Shown: piece by piece, positions 7,076-15,425 of the stretch
Position numbering within the stretch: position 1 is the first letter of the stretch
How the letters are laid out: every line of letters starts with the position of its first letter
From: DASPTR01 sp964475545
GTDB lineage: Archaea > Thermoproteota > Bathyarchaeia > Bathyarchaeales > Bathycorpusculaceae
NCBI GenBank assembly: GCA_964475545.1
Contig: CAYYXF010000006.1
Coordinates: forward strand, 1-35,767
DNA length: 35,767 nucleotides
Direction of reading: 5' to 3'
Notes under the pieces: model-generated
The model's input: only the letters and a program-made list of their open reading frames with translations
What the model was told of the DNA's origin: nothing
The model's database searches: none
Made by a program: the position numbers and the translations under genes

Positions 7076-7996
7076 TCACTTCACTGCTCCCAATATTAGA
7101 GCCAGCAGGGCCATTCTTACAACTATGCCGTTCCAAACTTGCTGGAAGTAGCGCGCATATGGAGTGCTGTCAACTTCAGCGGCGATCTCATCAACCCGAG
7201 GAAGCGGATGAAGAATAATCAAGTCTCTCTTGGCTTCACTTAGCGTCTGCAGATCTATCCTGTATGAACCCTTCACTTTGGCATATTCAGCAGCATCAGG
7301 GAAACGTTCCTTCTGTATCCTCGTAACGTACAAGACATCTACTAGAGGAACTATTTTCTCAAGATTCGCCTTTTCCACCACGGGTATTCGCTCTTTTATT
7401 GTCTGCAGAACTTCCCGCCGCATCTTAAGAGTCTCAGGCGAAACAAGATACAACTCAATGTTATAGAGTGAGAGAGCATAGGCCAGCGAGTGAACGGTCC
7501 TTCCAAATCTGAGGTCGCCTACAAATGCTATCTTCAACCCATCAATCTTGCCCTTCTCCTTCTTCATCGTATACAGATCCAAGAGAGCCTGCGTCGGATG
7601 CTCTTCCGCCCCGCTACCAGCATTAAGAATCGGTATTTTCGCAAACTCCGCTGCCAATCTGGCAGCGCCCTCAAGCGGATGCCTCAAAGCTATTACGTCA
7701 GCATAATTCTCTACAGTTCGAACGGTGTCCGCAAGATTCTCGCCCTTCTTAACCGAAGCTATTTCTGCCTCCGCAAAACCTATTGTAGAACCGCCTAGCT
7801 TGTGCATAGCTGACTCAAAGCTCAAGCGGGTACGCGTACTTGCTTCATAGAATAAGGTTGCAAGGATTTTCCCCCTCAGCATATCTGAACCCTTCTCGGC
7901 CAGCGGCTCCATAGACTTGGCAGTCTTGAAGATGGAGTCAATTTCCTCACGAGAAAAATCCTTGATAGATATTATGTCTCTGCCCTTAAATCCCAC
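7076..7996 (-). CDS. pyrB: Aspartate carbamoyltransferase, catalytic subunit
   Basis: Cytosolic enzyme joining carbamoyl phosphate and aspartate to carbamoyl aspartate, the committed step of pyrimidine synthesis. Signature sequences: STRTRLSFESA (carbamoyl-phosphate loop), HPLEGAA, HPTQALLDLYT and LHPLPRVDEI. Length (about 306 residues from the preferred start) is normal for PyrB. The frame is open to TTG 8026, but family members begin with about FKGRDIISIKDF, so one of two successive GTG codons (7999 or 7996) is likelier. The regulatory partner PyrI is encoded about 2.2 kb away on the other strand, unlike the adjacent pyrBI arrangement of many archaea. Confidence 0.95.
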   Translation of the reverse strand: MGFKGRDIISIKDFSREEIDSIFKTAKSMEPLAEKGSDMLRGKILATLFYEASTRTRLSFESAMHKLGGSTIGFAEAEIASVKKGENLADTVRTVENYADVIALRHPLEGAARLAAEFAKIPILNAGSGAEEHPTQALLDLYTMKKEKGKIDGLKIAFVGDLRFGRTVHSLAYALSLYNIELYLVSPETLKMRREVLQTIKERIPVVEKANLEKIVPLVDVLYVTRIQKERFPDAAEYAKVKGSYRIDLQTLSEAKRDLIILHPLPRVDEIAAEVDSTPYARYFQQVWNGIVVRMALLALILGAVK

Positions 7997-8164
7997 CACT
8001 ACACCCGAGCACACAACTCTAAGCAACTCCTAGATAACTATTTGCAGGCGTTATGCACACACAACTTGCTGACTTTCCGATCAATGCTCATGAGGGCGTT
8101 ACGAATAAGCAAAAATAGCAGAACAGGTTTAGGGTCAACCCATATCTTCTAGTCTGATCCAGAA

Positions 8165-9466
8165 ATGGGAGACGAACTGTTGGAAAGAGCACAGCCAACT
8201 CAGAAGGGCATATTCGCCAACCTCGGCATGTTTCAATTTTTATCCTTTGTCAGAAGAGGCGTATTCTACACCTTCATGATAAGCTATCTTTTTGACCTCA
8301 TGCAGACCGTGACATACACCGCCTTACTGGGCACGCTTAACATGGTAGGATCCGCATTAGGCCAAAACCTGCTTTGGGGAAGAATCGCTGACCGGTACAG
8401 GCTGAGGACCAAGCTCATAATAGCGGGGGAATCGATAGCCGCAGTGTCCTACCTCATAGTTTTCCAAGTTCACAGATCACTTATGAACAATCAAGCCAAC
8501 TTCATGGCTGGCCTGTCATTAATTGTAGGTCTATCAATTCTAGAGTTCTTTTGGTCAATGTCAGACGTAGGTTGGGCTGCCCTGCTAATAGAGACCACTA
8601 CGACCAGCAATCGAGCAAGCATAGTAGGCGCCCTCAACTTCATCGCCTCGCTAGGCAGAATGATTGGCATAAGCTTCGCCGGATACCTATACATGAATGG
8701 AGAAGGCTTTCGCCAAGGGACAATCTTCTACATAGTCATAGCGATGCTCATTGTTGGCGCAACATTAATGTGGATAACATCAAGATCAACAAGCAGCCTG
8801 ACGAAAACCACGGGACACAATCAAGCAGACACCCATAGTGTCAAAGAACCTATGGTCTATGATAAGAGAACCTACAAGTGGTTCCTCATATCCCTCATCG
8901 TTATCGTCATTGGAACATCGTCTGTCAGCCAAGTTTTCCTGCTTTTTGTCGGACTTCCAACCGGGCTAATGGCCACAGATCTTCAAACAAGCATAATATT
9001 GACTGCTTTCACAATAGGCGGAATGATCATCAGCTTAACATGCGGCTGGCTCGCAGATAGAATTGGCAAGGCGCTGGTTCTTTTTGCTGGTCTGATTCTG
9101 GCTATCCTGACACCCCTATTGTACGGTGTGGCTTCTAGCGTCCCGACAATGGCGTTGTTTTATGGACTTAATGGCGCGTCATTTTGGATAATTCAAACTG
9201 CTGGCTTCGCATTTGCAGGAGACATAATACCAGAAGACAGGAGAGGCAGATTGTTCAGCAGATACAACACAGTGATGGCTCTAAGCTGGGGTCCAGCCGG
9301 ACTTCTTGTCGGCGGACCACTTGCGGACCTGCAAGTCAAAGTATTCCAGCTTTCGCCACACACTGCGTATTTAAACGCGTTTTACGCATCATCAATCATT
9401 GTTGCCCTGGGAGCCACAATATTCGGGCTTAAGGTCTTGAGAACAAAAGAGCAGCAAGCAGCCTAG
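8165..9466 (+). CDS. Major facilitator superfamily (MFS) transporter
   Basis: 433 residues with about 12 hydrophobic segments in two halves separated by a hydrophilic stretch (SRSTSSLTKTTGHNQADT, around residues 205-225). MFS loop signatures are visible: WGRIADRYRLRTKL between helices 2 and 3 of the first half, and its counterpart GWLADRIGKALVL in the second half. Near the end PEDRRGRLFSRYNT resembles the conserved helix 10-11 loop. The substrate cannot be inferred; solute exporters and drug efflux pumps both have this pattern. It lies divergent from pyrB across 138-168 bases that must hold both promoters. Start at ATG 8165. Confidence 0.85.
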   Translation: MGDELLERAQPTQKGIFANLGMFQFLSFVRRGVFYTFMISYLFDLMQTVTYTALLGTLNMVGSALGQNLLWGRIADRYRLRTKLIIAGESIAAVSYLIVFQVHRSLMNNQANFMAGLSLIVGLSILEFFWSMSDVGWAALLIETTTTSNRASIVGALNFIASLGRMIGISFAGYLYMNGEGFRQGTIFYIVIAMLIVGATLMWITSRSTSSLTKTTGHNQADTHSVKEPMVYDKRTYKWFLISLIVIVIGTSSVSQVFLLFVGLPTGLMATDLQTSIILTAFTIGGMIISLTCGWLADRIGKALVLFAGLILAILTPLLYGVASSVPTMALFYGLNGASFWIIQTAGFAFAGDIIPEDRRGRLFSRYNTVMALSWGPAGLLVGGPLADLQVKVFQLSPHTAYLNAFYASSIIVALGATIFGLKVLRTKEQQAA

Positions 9467-9574
9467 CACCTAACGCGTGCGCTCTTGTCAGCAAGGTAAT
9501 GATAAAACACAAAAGGGAAACTCCTCAACATCAAATACCTAAAACACGAACAGGCTAGATGAGGGTCGAGCAGG

Positions 9575-10030
9575 ATGAATGAACGCGTAACCATAGCTTA
9601 TTGCGGAGTATGCTGCAATCATTGTGGCATGCATTTACGCATTCCTAAGAGGGCAACAGAACTGAAAAGATTCATCGATGCGTACAGATATGGCGAATGG
9701 ATACAAAACATAACTCGAGATTTCGATTTCCAACAGTTGATGAAGGGTTTGGACTGGTTTGCCAACTCAGGTTGCGTCAACTGTCTTGAAGGAGGTGGGA
9801 TGTCACATTGCGAAGTTAGGACCTGCTGCCTCACTAAGAAACTGGAAAACTGCTACTTCTGCCCAGACTTCTCAAAATGCGAGAAGCTTAACTATCAAAA
9901 AGAAACATACGATGTGGGAAAACACCTTCAGAGGATAAAACATGCGGGCTATGAAAATTGGCTGAAAGAACAAAGAAAGAAAATCAATGAGAGCTTTGAT
10001 AACATCCAATATCTCGAGAAAAGAAAGTAG
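9575..10030 (+). CDS. DUF3795-type cysteine-rich protein
   Basis: 151 residues, soluble, with many cysteines: CGVCCNHCGMH near the N-terminus, then GCVNCLEGGGMSHCEVRTCC and NCYFCPDFSKCEKL in the middle. The N-terminal CGxxCxxC and the later C/CxxC clusters are the pattern of the DUF3795 family, presumed zinc- or metal-binding proteins of unknown function common in anaerobic archaea and bacteria. The C-terminal third is basic and helical. The gene stands alone between the MFS transporter and pyrI. No catalytic role can be assigned. Confidence 0.75.
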   Translation: MNERVTIAYCGVCCNHCGMHLRIPKRATELKRFIDAYRYGEWIQNITRDFDFQQLMKGLDWFANSGCVNCLEGGGMSHCEVRTCCLTKKLENCYFCPDFSKCEKLNYQKETYDVGKHLQRIKHAGYENWLKEQRKKINESFDNIQYLEKRK

Positions 10031-10145
10031 AATCGTAGCAAAACTCACCCAGGAATTCGAGCACCCGATCAAGACCAGACATTGTCTGACTGTCAGCTCT
10101 GAAAGTGCCGATTTGGCGAAAACATGCTACGGACTACTCGTGCTT

Positions 10146-10152
10146 GTTTAAA
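10146..10152 (+). promoter_or_regulatory. TATA-like box of pyrI
   Basis: TTTAAAA at about 10146-10152. Transcription would start near 10175, about 27 bases before the preferred ATG at 10202 and downstream of the longer in-frame start at 10124, which supports the shorter protein. Confidence 0.5.
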
Positions 10153-10201
10153 ATCTTTTATCTGCGTTCTGATTATAGCCTCTTTTCAGAGTGGAGTTCA
10201 C

Positions 10202-10666
10202 ATGACTGAAACTGAATTGTACGTTTCCAAGATCAAGGATGGCACAGTCATTGACCATATTACTGCTGGGCACGCATTGGATGTGGTAAAGATATTGGGA
10301 ATAACAGGTCGAGAGAATGGAACTGTCACTATTGCAATTAATGTCCCCAGCAAACGGTTCAGAGCCAAGGACATAATTAAGATTGAGGGCAGAGAGTTGA
10401 AAACGCAGGAGGTCCACAAGATCGCCCTGTTAGCTCCTCATGCGACGATCAACATCATTCGCGACTATAAGGTTGTGAGAAAACAGGAGGTCAAGCTGCC
10501 GAAAACCATTGAGAACATTATCAAATGTGCAAATCCAGCCTGCATAAGCAACGGCAACGAACCCGTACAGGCCAAATTCTACGTCGACAGCGAAGACCCA
10601 CTATTGCTAAAGTGCCACTACTGCGGCTACATAATGGAAAAGAAAGACGTTCTCACACAGTTCTGA
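10202..10666 (+). CDS. pyrI: Aspartate carbamoyltransferase, regulatory subunit
   Basis: 154 residues. PyrI binds CTP/ATP and a structural zinc ion and couples with PyrB trimers to make the allosteric enzyme. The N-terminal nucleotide-binding domain starts ELYVSKIKDGTVIDHITAGH, the family signature. The C-terminal zinc site has KCANPACISN followed by KCHYCG, giving the expected four cysteines. The reading frame is open further upstream to 10124, but the extra 26 residues are not family-like and would precede the predicted transcription start, so ATG 10202 is used. It is transcribed apart from pyrB, so stoichiometry must be balanced through two promoters. Confidence 0.95.
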   Translation: MTETELYVSKIKDGTVIDHITAGHALDVVKILGITGRENGTVTIAINVPSKRFRAKDIIKIEGRELKTQEVHKIALLAPHATINIIRDYKVVRKQEVKLPKTIENIIKCANPACISNGNEPVQAKFYVDSEDPLLLKCHYCGYIMEKKDVLTQF

Positions 10667-10734
10667 CCCCCAGGCCACAACTCGGAGACAGCATGGCTGC
10701 ATATATCGTAACCTGGAATATTTCGAACTTCGAT

Positions 10735-11226
10735 CTATTCACCCAAGCTCTGGTCCATCTTGTAACTCTTCGTCACGTCTTCCATTTTGCCATTCTCGAA
10801 TGCATACACTCCAGATAGGCTCTTCTTCCAGTCTCGCTCATACATTAACGGATCATCGATTCTCCTTTCAGAAGGATCAACATGTACCCACCTATTCTTT
10901 GCCTCGTCCCACACTTCGGTCCACACGTGATCAGTCATGTCAAGAATTAGTCTAGCACGGTAGCCATGGGCCACACAAAGAGCAGTAAACAAAATACTAA
11001 ACTCGCCACATCTTCCCCTGCCATAAGCCAGTATTCCCAGGGGATCATTGTGTCGATCTATTTTGCCATTATCCCACTTCACTTTCTCATGAACCCAGTC
11101 CAACAGCTCTGCTAGGGTGCACTTTCTGTCGAAGAATGCTCTCAACTGGGCAATCAAAACCGAATTAGTAAACTCAGCACTGACTTTCCTATACTTTTCA
11201 ATCGCGCCTTGATCCAGAAGAGTCAT
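10735..11226 (-). CDS. Peptide:N-glycanase-like transglutaminase-fold protein
   Basis: 163 residues with the papain-like triad of the transglutaminase superfamily: Cys73 in GRGRCGEFS, His100 in TDHVWTEVW and Asp117 in RWVHVDPSE. The spacing and flanking words are those of eukaryotic cytosolic PNGase (Png1/NGLY1), which has GRCGE, DHVWTEV and then a DxPLxYE...W.KxLSYVIAF segment; here DDPLMYERDWKKSLSGVYAF occupies the same place. PNGases cut N-glycans from asparagine. The paired CxxC zinc site that precedes the catalytic Cys in Png1 is missing, and there are no added domains. No signal peptide, so probably cytosolic. A protease or other amidase role remains possible. An OST3/OST6-like gene lies 2.5 kb away. 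Confidence 0.7.
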   Translation of the reverse strand: MTLLDQGAIEKYRKVSAEFTNSVLIAQLRAFFDRKCTLAELLDWVHEKVKWDNGKIDRHNDPLGILAYGRGRCGEFSILFTALCVAHGYRARLILDMTDHVWTEVWDEAKNRWVHVDPSERRIDDPLMYERDWKKSLSGVYAFENGKMEDVTKSYKMDQSLGE

Positions 11227-11408
11227 TCACTTCTCACCCTCTTGCGTAAATACTTGGTGCGCATCGTCTCGGAGGAACGCGGATCCCAGAATCACATGGT
11301 TGTAGCCTATCGTGGAGATTAGGCTTATGAACCCCGAATTAAGAACAAGGATAAGGAACAAAATCTTCAAGCATGCTCTGAACACAAACAGGTCTTGGGC
11401 CATCTATT

Positions 11409-13502
11409 ATGAAATACACGTTGATCATCACCGAAAAGCCAGATGCTGCTCAAAGGATAGCAGAGGCTTTAGATGCGAAACAGAAACCAAGAAAATCTGA
11501 GACTAACCACGTACCATACTACATTGCAAACCATGACAAGCAAATAGTCGTCGCGCCAGCAATAGGGCACTTGTACACAGTAGCGGCAGAAGCAAAAGGG
11601 AGAACTCACTATCCGGTTTTTACTTTCCAATGGCAACCAAGATACATTGCTGAGCGGAATGCAAAACACACTCGGCAATGGATAGAAAGCTTCACGAGAC
11701 TCGCAAAAGACGCTGACACCTTCATAGATGCATGCGACTATGACGTTGAAGGAAGTCTCATCGGCTACACCATACTGAAACACGCATGCGGCAACAAGGA
11801 AACCATCGCTAAACGAATGAAGTACTCAACATTGACCACGAAAGAACTGGAGAAAGCATACGCAACATTGCTGCCCCACTTGGATTTTGGACTTATAGAA
11901 GCTGGACGCACAAGACACGAAGTAGACTGGCTTTTCGGAATAAACCTCACTCGTGCACTCACGGTTGCCGCCAAAAAACACAGTGGACAATACTCGACTC
12001 TCAGCACGGGACGCGTGCAAGGCCCAACCTTGAAATTCTTGGCCTTAAGGGAAAAAAGCATCCGAACCTTTGTGCCAACACCATATTGGACTATTCGAGC
12101 AGAAATCGAAATATGCGGGCAGACTTTTGAAGCGCAATACGAAAAGGAGAAAATCGAAACCAAACCTGAAGCCAATGCTGTCCTAAATGCGTGCAAAGCA
12201 AAAGCAGGAACAGTTGAGAAGATCGAAGTCAGGCAATTTGAACAAGCACCTCCAGTTCCGTTTGACTTAGGAACACTGCAAAGCGAAGCCTACAGACTGT
12301 TTAGATACGCGCCGAAACACACGTTAGATATCGCCCAACGTCTATACCTAGACGCACTGATCTCCTACCCGAGAACAAGTAGCCAAAAACTGCCCGCAGC
12401 AATAAACTACGAGGCAATATTGAAGGGCCTTAACAGAGCTTCTGAATACCAAAGGCTTACAGCAGAACTCCTAGCAAAAACAAAGCTCACTCCTAACGAA
12501 GGAAGAAGAGAAGACCCTGCACATCCAGCTGTTTACCCAACAGGAGAGACACCAAAAAGAGCTCTGAACTACTCGGAAAGGAAAATCTGGGACCTCATCG
12601 TCAGAAGATTCATGGCGGTCTTCGCTGAACCAGCAACAAGTCAAACCGTTGAGGTCATCATAAATGTAAACGGCCACCATTTCCACTTGAAGGGAAGACG
12701 CACATTAAAAGAAGGTTGGCTACACTTCTACGGACCCTATGCCAGGTCAGAGGAATCCCCCTTGCCACCAATAACGGAGGGGCAGCTCGTCCACATCAAA
12801 AGAATAAACCTAGAAGACAGATTCACAACACCACGACAACGATACAATCCCAGCAGCCTCCTGAAAAGAATGGAAAAAGCGGAGATCGGAACAAAAGCAA
12901 CGAGAGCAGACACCATACAAACCCTCTACGATAGAGAATACATCAAAAACGAGAGGATAATGGTAACAGACCTGGGCTTCGAAATTCTGGAAGTTCTCGA
13001 AGAATACTGTCCGACAGTGGTTTCGATAAGACTCACCAGAGAACTGGAAGAGAAAATGAATAACATCCAAGCAAACAGCGAAAAAAGCGAAAAGGTCCTA
13101 GCAGACACAGTTCAAACTCTTAGACCAATAATGCAGAACCTAAAAGAGAAAGAGAAGATAATCGGAGAACAGCTAAGCGAAGTCATAAGAAAATCGAAGC
13201 TCGAAGAAAGAGTTGTTGGTCCCTGCCCAACATGCCGAACAGGCCAGCTTGTTATACTGCATTCGAGAAAAACCGGCAAACGGTTCGTCGGCTGCACAAA
13301 CTACTTCAAAGGACTCTGTAAAACGGCGTTTCCGCTTCCTCAAAGAGGAGACGTAAGACCGCTTGGCAGAACCTGCCCTTCGTGCGGATGGCCTACAGTT
13401 CAGGTTAGAATGAAAGGAAGACGCCTATGGATCCTGTGCCTCAATCCGCGCTGCCAGCTAAAAGCAGAAAGAGGGAAGAACAGTGAGATGCAAAATATGT
13501 GA
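11409..13502 (+). CDS. topA: DNA topoisomerase I (type IA)
   Basis: 697-residue enzyme that relaxes negative supercoils through a 5'-phosphotyrosine link. The TOPRIM domain shows ITEKP with Glu9 and DACDYDVEG (Asp110, Asp112, Glu114) for Mg2+. The active-site tyrosine is Tyr320 in ALISYPRTSSQ, and the following HPAVYP and KMEKAEIGTKATRADTI segments are typical of the family. The C-terminus (about 610-690) carries two zinc-ribbon units: CPTC with GC...C, and CPSC with CLNPRC. Length and layout match archaeal TopA/Topo III-like enzymes. Its end overlaps the next small gene by 20 bases, so both are probably co-transcribed. Confidence 0.95.
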   Translation: MKYTLIITEKPDAAQRIAEALDAKQKPRKSETNHVPYYIANHDKQIVVAPAIGHLYTVAAEAKGRTHYPVFTFQWQPRYIAERNAKHTRQWIESFTRLAKDADTFIDACDYDVEGSLIGYTILKHACGNKETIAKRMKYSTLTTKELEKAYATLLPHLDFGLIEAGRTRHEVDWLFGINLTRALTVAAKKHSGQYSTLSTGRVQGPTLKFLALREKSIRTFVPTPYWTIRAEIEICGQTFEAQYEKEKIETKPEANAVLNACKAKAGTVEKIEVRQFEQAPPVPFDLGTLQSEAYRLFRYAPKHTLDIAQRLYLDALISYPRTSSQKLPAAINYEAILKGLNRASEYQRLTAELLAKTKLTPNEGRREDPAHPAVYPTGETPKRALNYSERKIWDLIVRRFMAVFAEPATSQTVEVIINVNGHHFHLKGRRTLKEGWLHFYGPYARSEESPLPPITEGQLVHIKRINLEDRFTTPRQRYNPSSLLKRMEKAEIGTKATRADTIQTLYDREYIKNERIMVTDLGFEILEVLEEYCPTVVSIRLTRELEEKMNNIQANSEKSEKVLADTVQTLRPIMQNLKEKEKIIGEQLSEVIRKSKLEERVVGPCPTCRTGQLVILHSRKTGKRFVGCTNYFKGLCKTAFPLPQRGDVRPLGRTCPSCGWPTVQVRMKGRRLWILCLNPRCQLKAERGKNSEMQNM

Positions 13503-13698
13503 TAGAAGAGCAGGCGAAAACGGGTTCTGCAAATTTCACAGTAAAGCCCATGAAAACATAGTTAGGAAATATGATCCGTGGAAAAGGGCTTTGGAAATTT
13601 CTTGGAAAGAGTATTTAAGTGAGATTGCTAAGAATCCATTAACAGGACAATGGGCCAAAGAGATGGCAACATACTTGGCCAACAGCGGAGAGAAGTAA
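13483..13698 (+). CDS. Small zinc-finger-like protein overlapping topA
   Basis: 71 residues. It begins with MRCKICDRRAGENGFCKFHS, a compact CxxC...CxxH pattern likely to bind one zinc ion, followed by an amphipathic helical region with many aromatic and charged residues. The GTG start at 13483 lies inside the 3' end of topA (20-base overlap), with a GAGGGA Shine-Dalgarno-like run about 5-10 bases upstream, and the stop is followed after one base by the next ATG. The tight spacing suggests translational coupling. I do not recognise a named family; an RNA- or DNA-binding accessory role is only a guess. Confidence 0.6.
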   Translation: MRCKICDRRAGENGFCKFHSKAHENIVRKYDPWKRALEISWKEYLSEIAKNPLTGQWAKEMATYLANSGEK

Positions 13699-13699
13699 A

Positions 13700-14125
13700 A
13701 TGTCACGCAAAGTTAAGCGAGAAATATCATCACTATCATTCTCAATGAACAGGTTTTATCGTAGAATTTCAACGTTGAGACCCTCCACATTGATCGTTTC
13801 CGTGGGCGTTATGGCGTTCGCCGTGTTCATGTTCGGAGGAGGCCTATACGATATAATAATGAGGCCTTATCCAGCTGTGTATTATGGCGGCAGGTTCACT
13901 CTCATATATCCCCAATTGTCAGAGCAGTTCATAGGCGACAGTCTGGTTGCGATGACACTCTACACACTGGGCATAGCTGGGCTTATTATCATGTATCAAA
14001 GCACAAAATACGCTTACAAGCCAAGACAGGCTTATATGACGTTCCTAGTAGGGGCGATTCTCGTTTTCATAGCATACATATTCCTTGAAGCCACTATACA
14101 AATCAAACTCAGTGGCGGAGGATAG
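13700..14125 (+). CDS. Membrane protein resembling the OST3/OST6 membrane domain
   Basis: 141 residues: a basic N-terminus (about 30 residues), then four probable membrane helices. The arrangement resembles the C-terminal membrane half of eukaryotic OST3/OST6 (TUSC3/MAGT1), subunits of oligosaccharyltransferase: helix 1 ends in GGGLYDIIMRP (compare the family's SGxMxxxIRxxP), then a loop, then SEQFIGDS before helix 2 (family: QFxxE), then a charged KPRQAY before helices 3-4, as KKAYF in yeast Ost3. The thioredoxin domain of the eukaryotic protein is missing. If correct it could assist an archaeal AglB/STT3 enzyme, whose gene is not in the window. The match is by eye, so moderately sure. Confidence 0.5.
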   Translation: MSRKVKREISSLSFSMNRFYRRISTLRPSTLIVSVGVMAFAVFMFGGGLYDIIMRPYPAVYYGGRFTLIYPQLSEQFIGDSLVAMTLYTLGIAGLIIMYQSTKYAYKPRQAYMTFLVGAILVFIAYIFLEATIQIKLSGGG

Positions 14126-14130
14126 AAACC

Positions 14131-14652
14131 TCACCAAGGATTACTTTTTAGTCCTAGCTTGTAAGCCGCAAAATTCGTTAAGAGATGCACAGGAGGAGTA
14201 ATTGTCAGCACTGCTACAACGATTTCCCAAGACAAAAGGGGCAAGGAAACTGGAAGCGAAAATAGAATTGCTCCCACTATGAAGTCTATCTGATCCATGA
14301 CCGGCAACAAGTTGCCAGGCGCAATACCGAGTCTCCTCTTCAGAAAAGCCCCTGCCAAGTCGCCCATCAGGGCCCCAAGAGACAAGAGCACACCAAGCAA
14401 GGCTGGAAACGACGCTAAACCGAAGACTGCTGTCTCTGCCAACCCAGCCGCGGTTCCAACTGCAAACCCAGAAAAGAAACCGCGAAAAGTCTTGTTCTTC
14501 CCGAAGACTGGCCGTCCATCAAGGAAATTTCTCCCAAAATCCATAGGATGCCCTCCTCCAACGATCACCGGCACGGCGTTTGCACAATAAGCCGGGAACA
14601 CGAACATCAACGCTTCAATGACTATTTGTGCTAGGTTCATTTCGGCAACCAT
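14131..14652 (-). CDS. carS: CDP-archaeol synthase
   Basis: About 173 residues with five or so membrane helices. CarS transfers CMP from CTP to unsaturated archaetidic acid, giving CDP-archaeol for archaeal membrane lipids. Characteristic motifs: GRNFLDGRPVFGKNKTFRG on the first cytosolic loop and GDLAGAFLKRRLGI followed by LPVMDQIDFIVGA, the Mg2+/CTP site equivalent to bacterial CdsA. ATG at 14652 overlaps the last base of the radB stop (TGATG), giving an operon with radB, probably translated by reinitiation. A TTG one codon upstream is less likely. Confidence 0.93.
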   Translation of the reverse strand: MVAEMNLAQIVIEALMFVFPAYCANAVPVIVGGGHPMDFGRNFLDGRPVFGKNKTFRGFFSGFAVGTAAGLAETAVFGLASFPALLGVLLSLGALMGDLAGAFLKRRLGIAPGNLLPVMDQIDFIVGAILFSLPVSLPLLSWEIVVAVLTITPPVHLLTNFAAYKLGLKSNPW

Positions 14653-15338
14653 CAATGAGACGGATTTTCAAGTATTCCTGACTTTACTATTTTTAAGTAG
14701 CAAGTTGGATGCTGAGCTTTAGGCTTTTCCAAAACCGCCTTGATGACCTGAGAGCTTTCGGTGGGTTTCAATTCTATTATCGTATCAGCCCAGAATTTCA
14801 GAACCCTTGGAGCAACGGGCTCCACGCTTACACGGTCCTCATCAAAAGCTGTTCGAACTTGACTTAACACTAGCACGGCGATCCTTCGAAGCTTGGCAAT
14901 CTGAGCCAGAGACGCCAATTGCCTATTTAGCTCACGGTTCAGCGCAAAAGCTCTATCAGGAGACTCGGCTATCTCAGCCCGATAAAGCGAGGTGATCGTG
15001 TCAAAAACCATCAGGCCGAAGTGCCCAGTAACATAATCCGAAGACCGGTCTATAATCAGAGTCTGTTCCCGAAAATCGCTTGGTCTCATCAGAACTATCA
15101 GTTCAGCAATTCTTTCGAAATCCTCTGATGCGACTTGAGCCAGTCTTTCAGCCGAAAAAGTGCCATCACAATCTACGAACAGTGTTTTGTAGCCTTGCCT
15201 AGCACAGTTTACAGCACATTGCATTGCGAGAACTGTTTTTCCAGTTTCCGGTTCTCCATAGATTAAACTGACACTTTCGGATGAAATGCCTCCTTCCAGA
15301 ATCTTGTCAATGAATTTGCAGCCTGTTGGAATTTTCAT
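14652..15338 (-). CDS. radB: DNA repair and recombination protein RadB
   Basis: About 228 residues: the RecA-fold core without the N-terminal helix-hairpin-helix of RadA, as expected for RadB, a RadA paralogue involved in recombination and Hjc interaction. Walker A is GEPETGKT; Walker B is GLMVFDTI; VLVLSQVRTAF corresponds to the L2-adjacent region. I choose the ATG at 15338 and not 15359: a TATA box (TTATATTA, 15361-15368) is centred about 26 bases upstream, so the transcript would be leaderless and would exclude the upstream ATG. Overlaps carS by one base. Divergent from the RNase H-fold gene. Confidence 0.9.
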   Translation of the reverse strand: MKIPTGCKFIDKILEGGISSESVSLIYGEPETGKTVLAMQCAVNCARQGYKTLFVDCDGTFSAERLAQVASEDFERIAELIVLMRPSDFREQTLIIDRSSDYVTGHFGLMVFDTITSLYRAEIAESPDRAFALNRELNRQLASLAQIAKLRRIAVLVLSQVRTAFDEDRVSVEPVAPRVLKFWADTIIELKPTESSQVIKAVLEKPKAQHPTCYLKIVKSGILENPSH

Positions 15339-15360
15339 GGGCAAGGCAATGCACGTCAAC

Positions 15361-15368
15361 TAATATAA
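15361..15368 (-). promoter_or_regulatory. TATA box of the radB-carS operon
   Basis: TTATATTA on the minus strand, centred about 26 bases before ATG 15338. This is the spacing expected for a leaderless archaeal transcript that begins at or next to the start codon, and it decides the radB start. Confidence 0.6.
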
Positions 15369-15425
15369 GTCACGAAACTAATAATTCGTTTGGCGTTCAA
15401 ACTGCCACAAGAATAGGAAAACAAC

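Noticed and set aside
7040..7110. Frameshifted glycyl radical motif (RIDGFM in the +1 frame) after the NrdD-like stop
   Set aside because: Only a loose match, lacks the following WNxGK tail, and the bases belong to the antisense end of pyrB; kept only as a test for sequencing error.
11765..12196. 143-codon minus-strand frame inside topA
   Set aside because: Antisense shadow of a gene with firm motifs on the plus strand.
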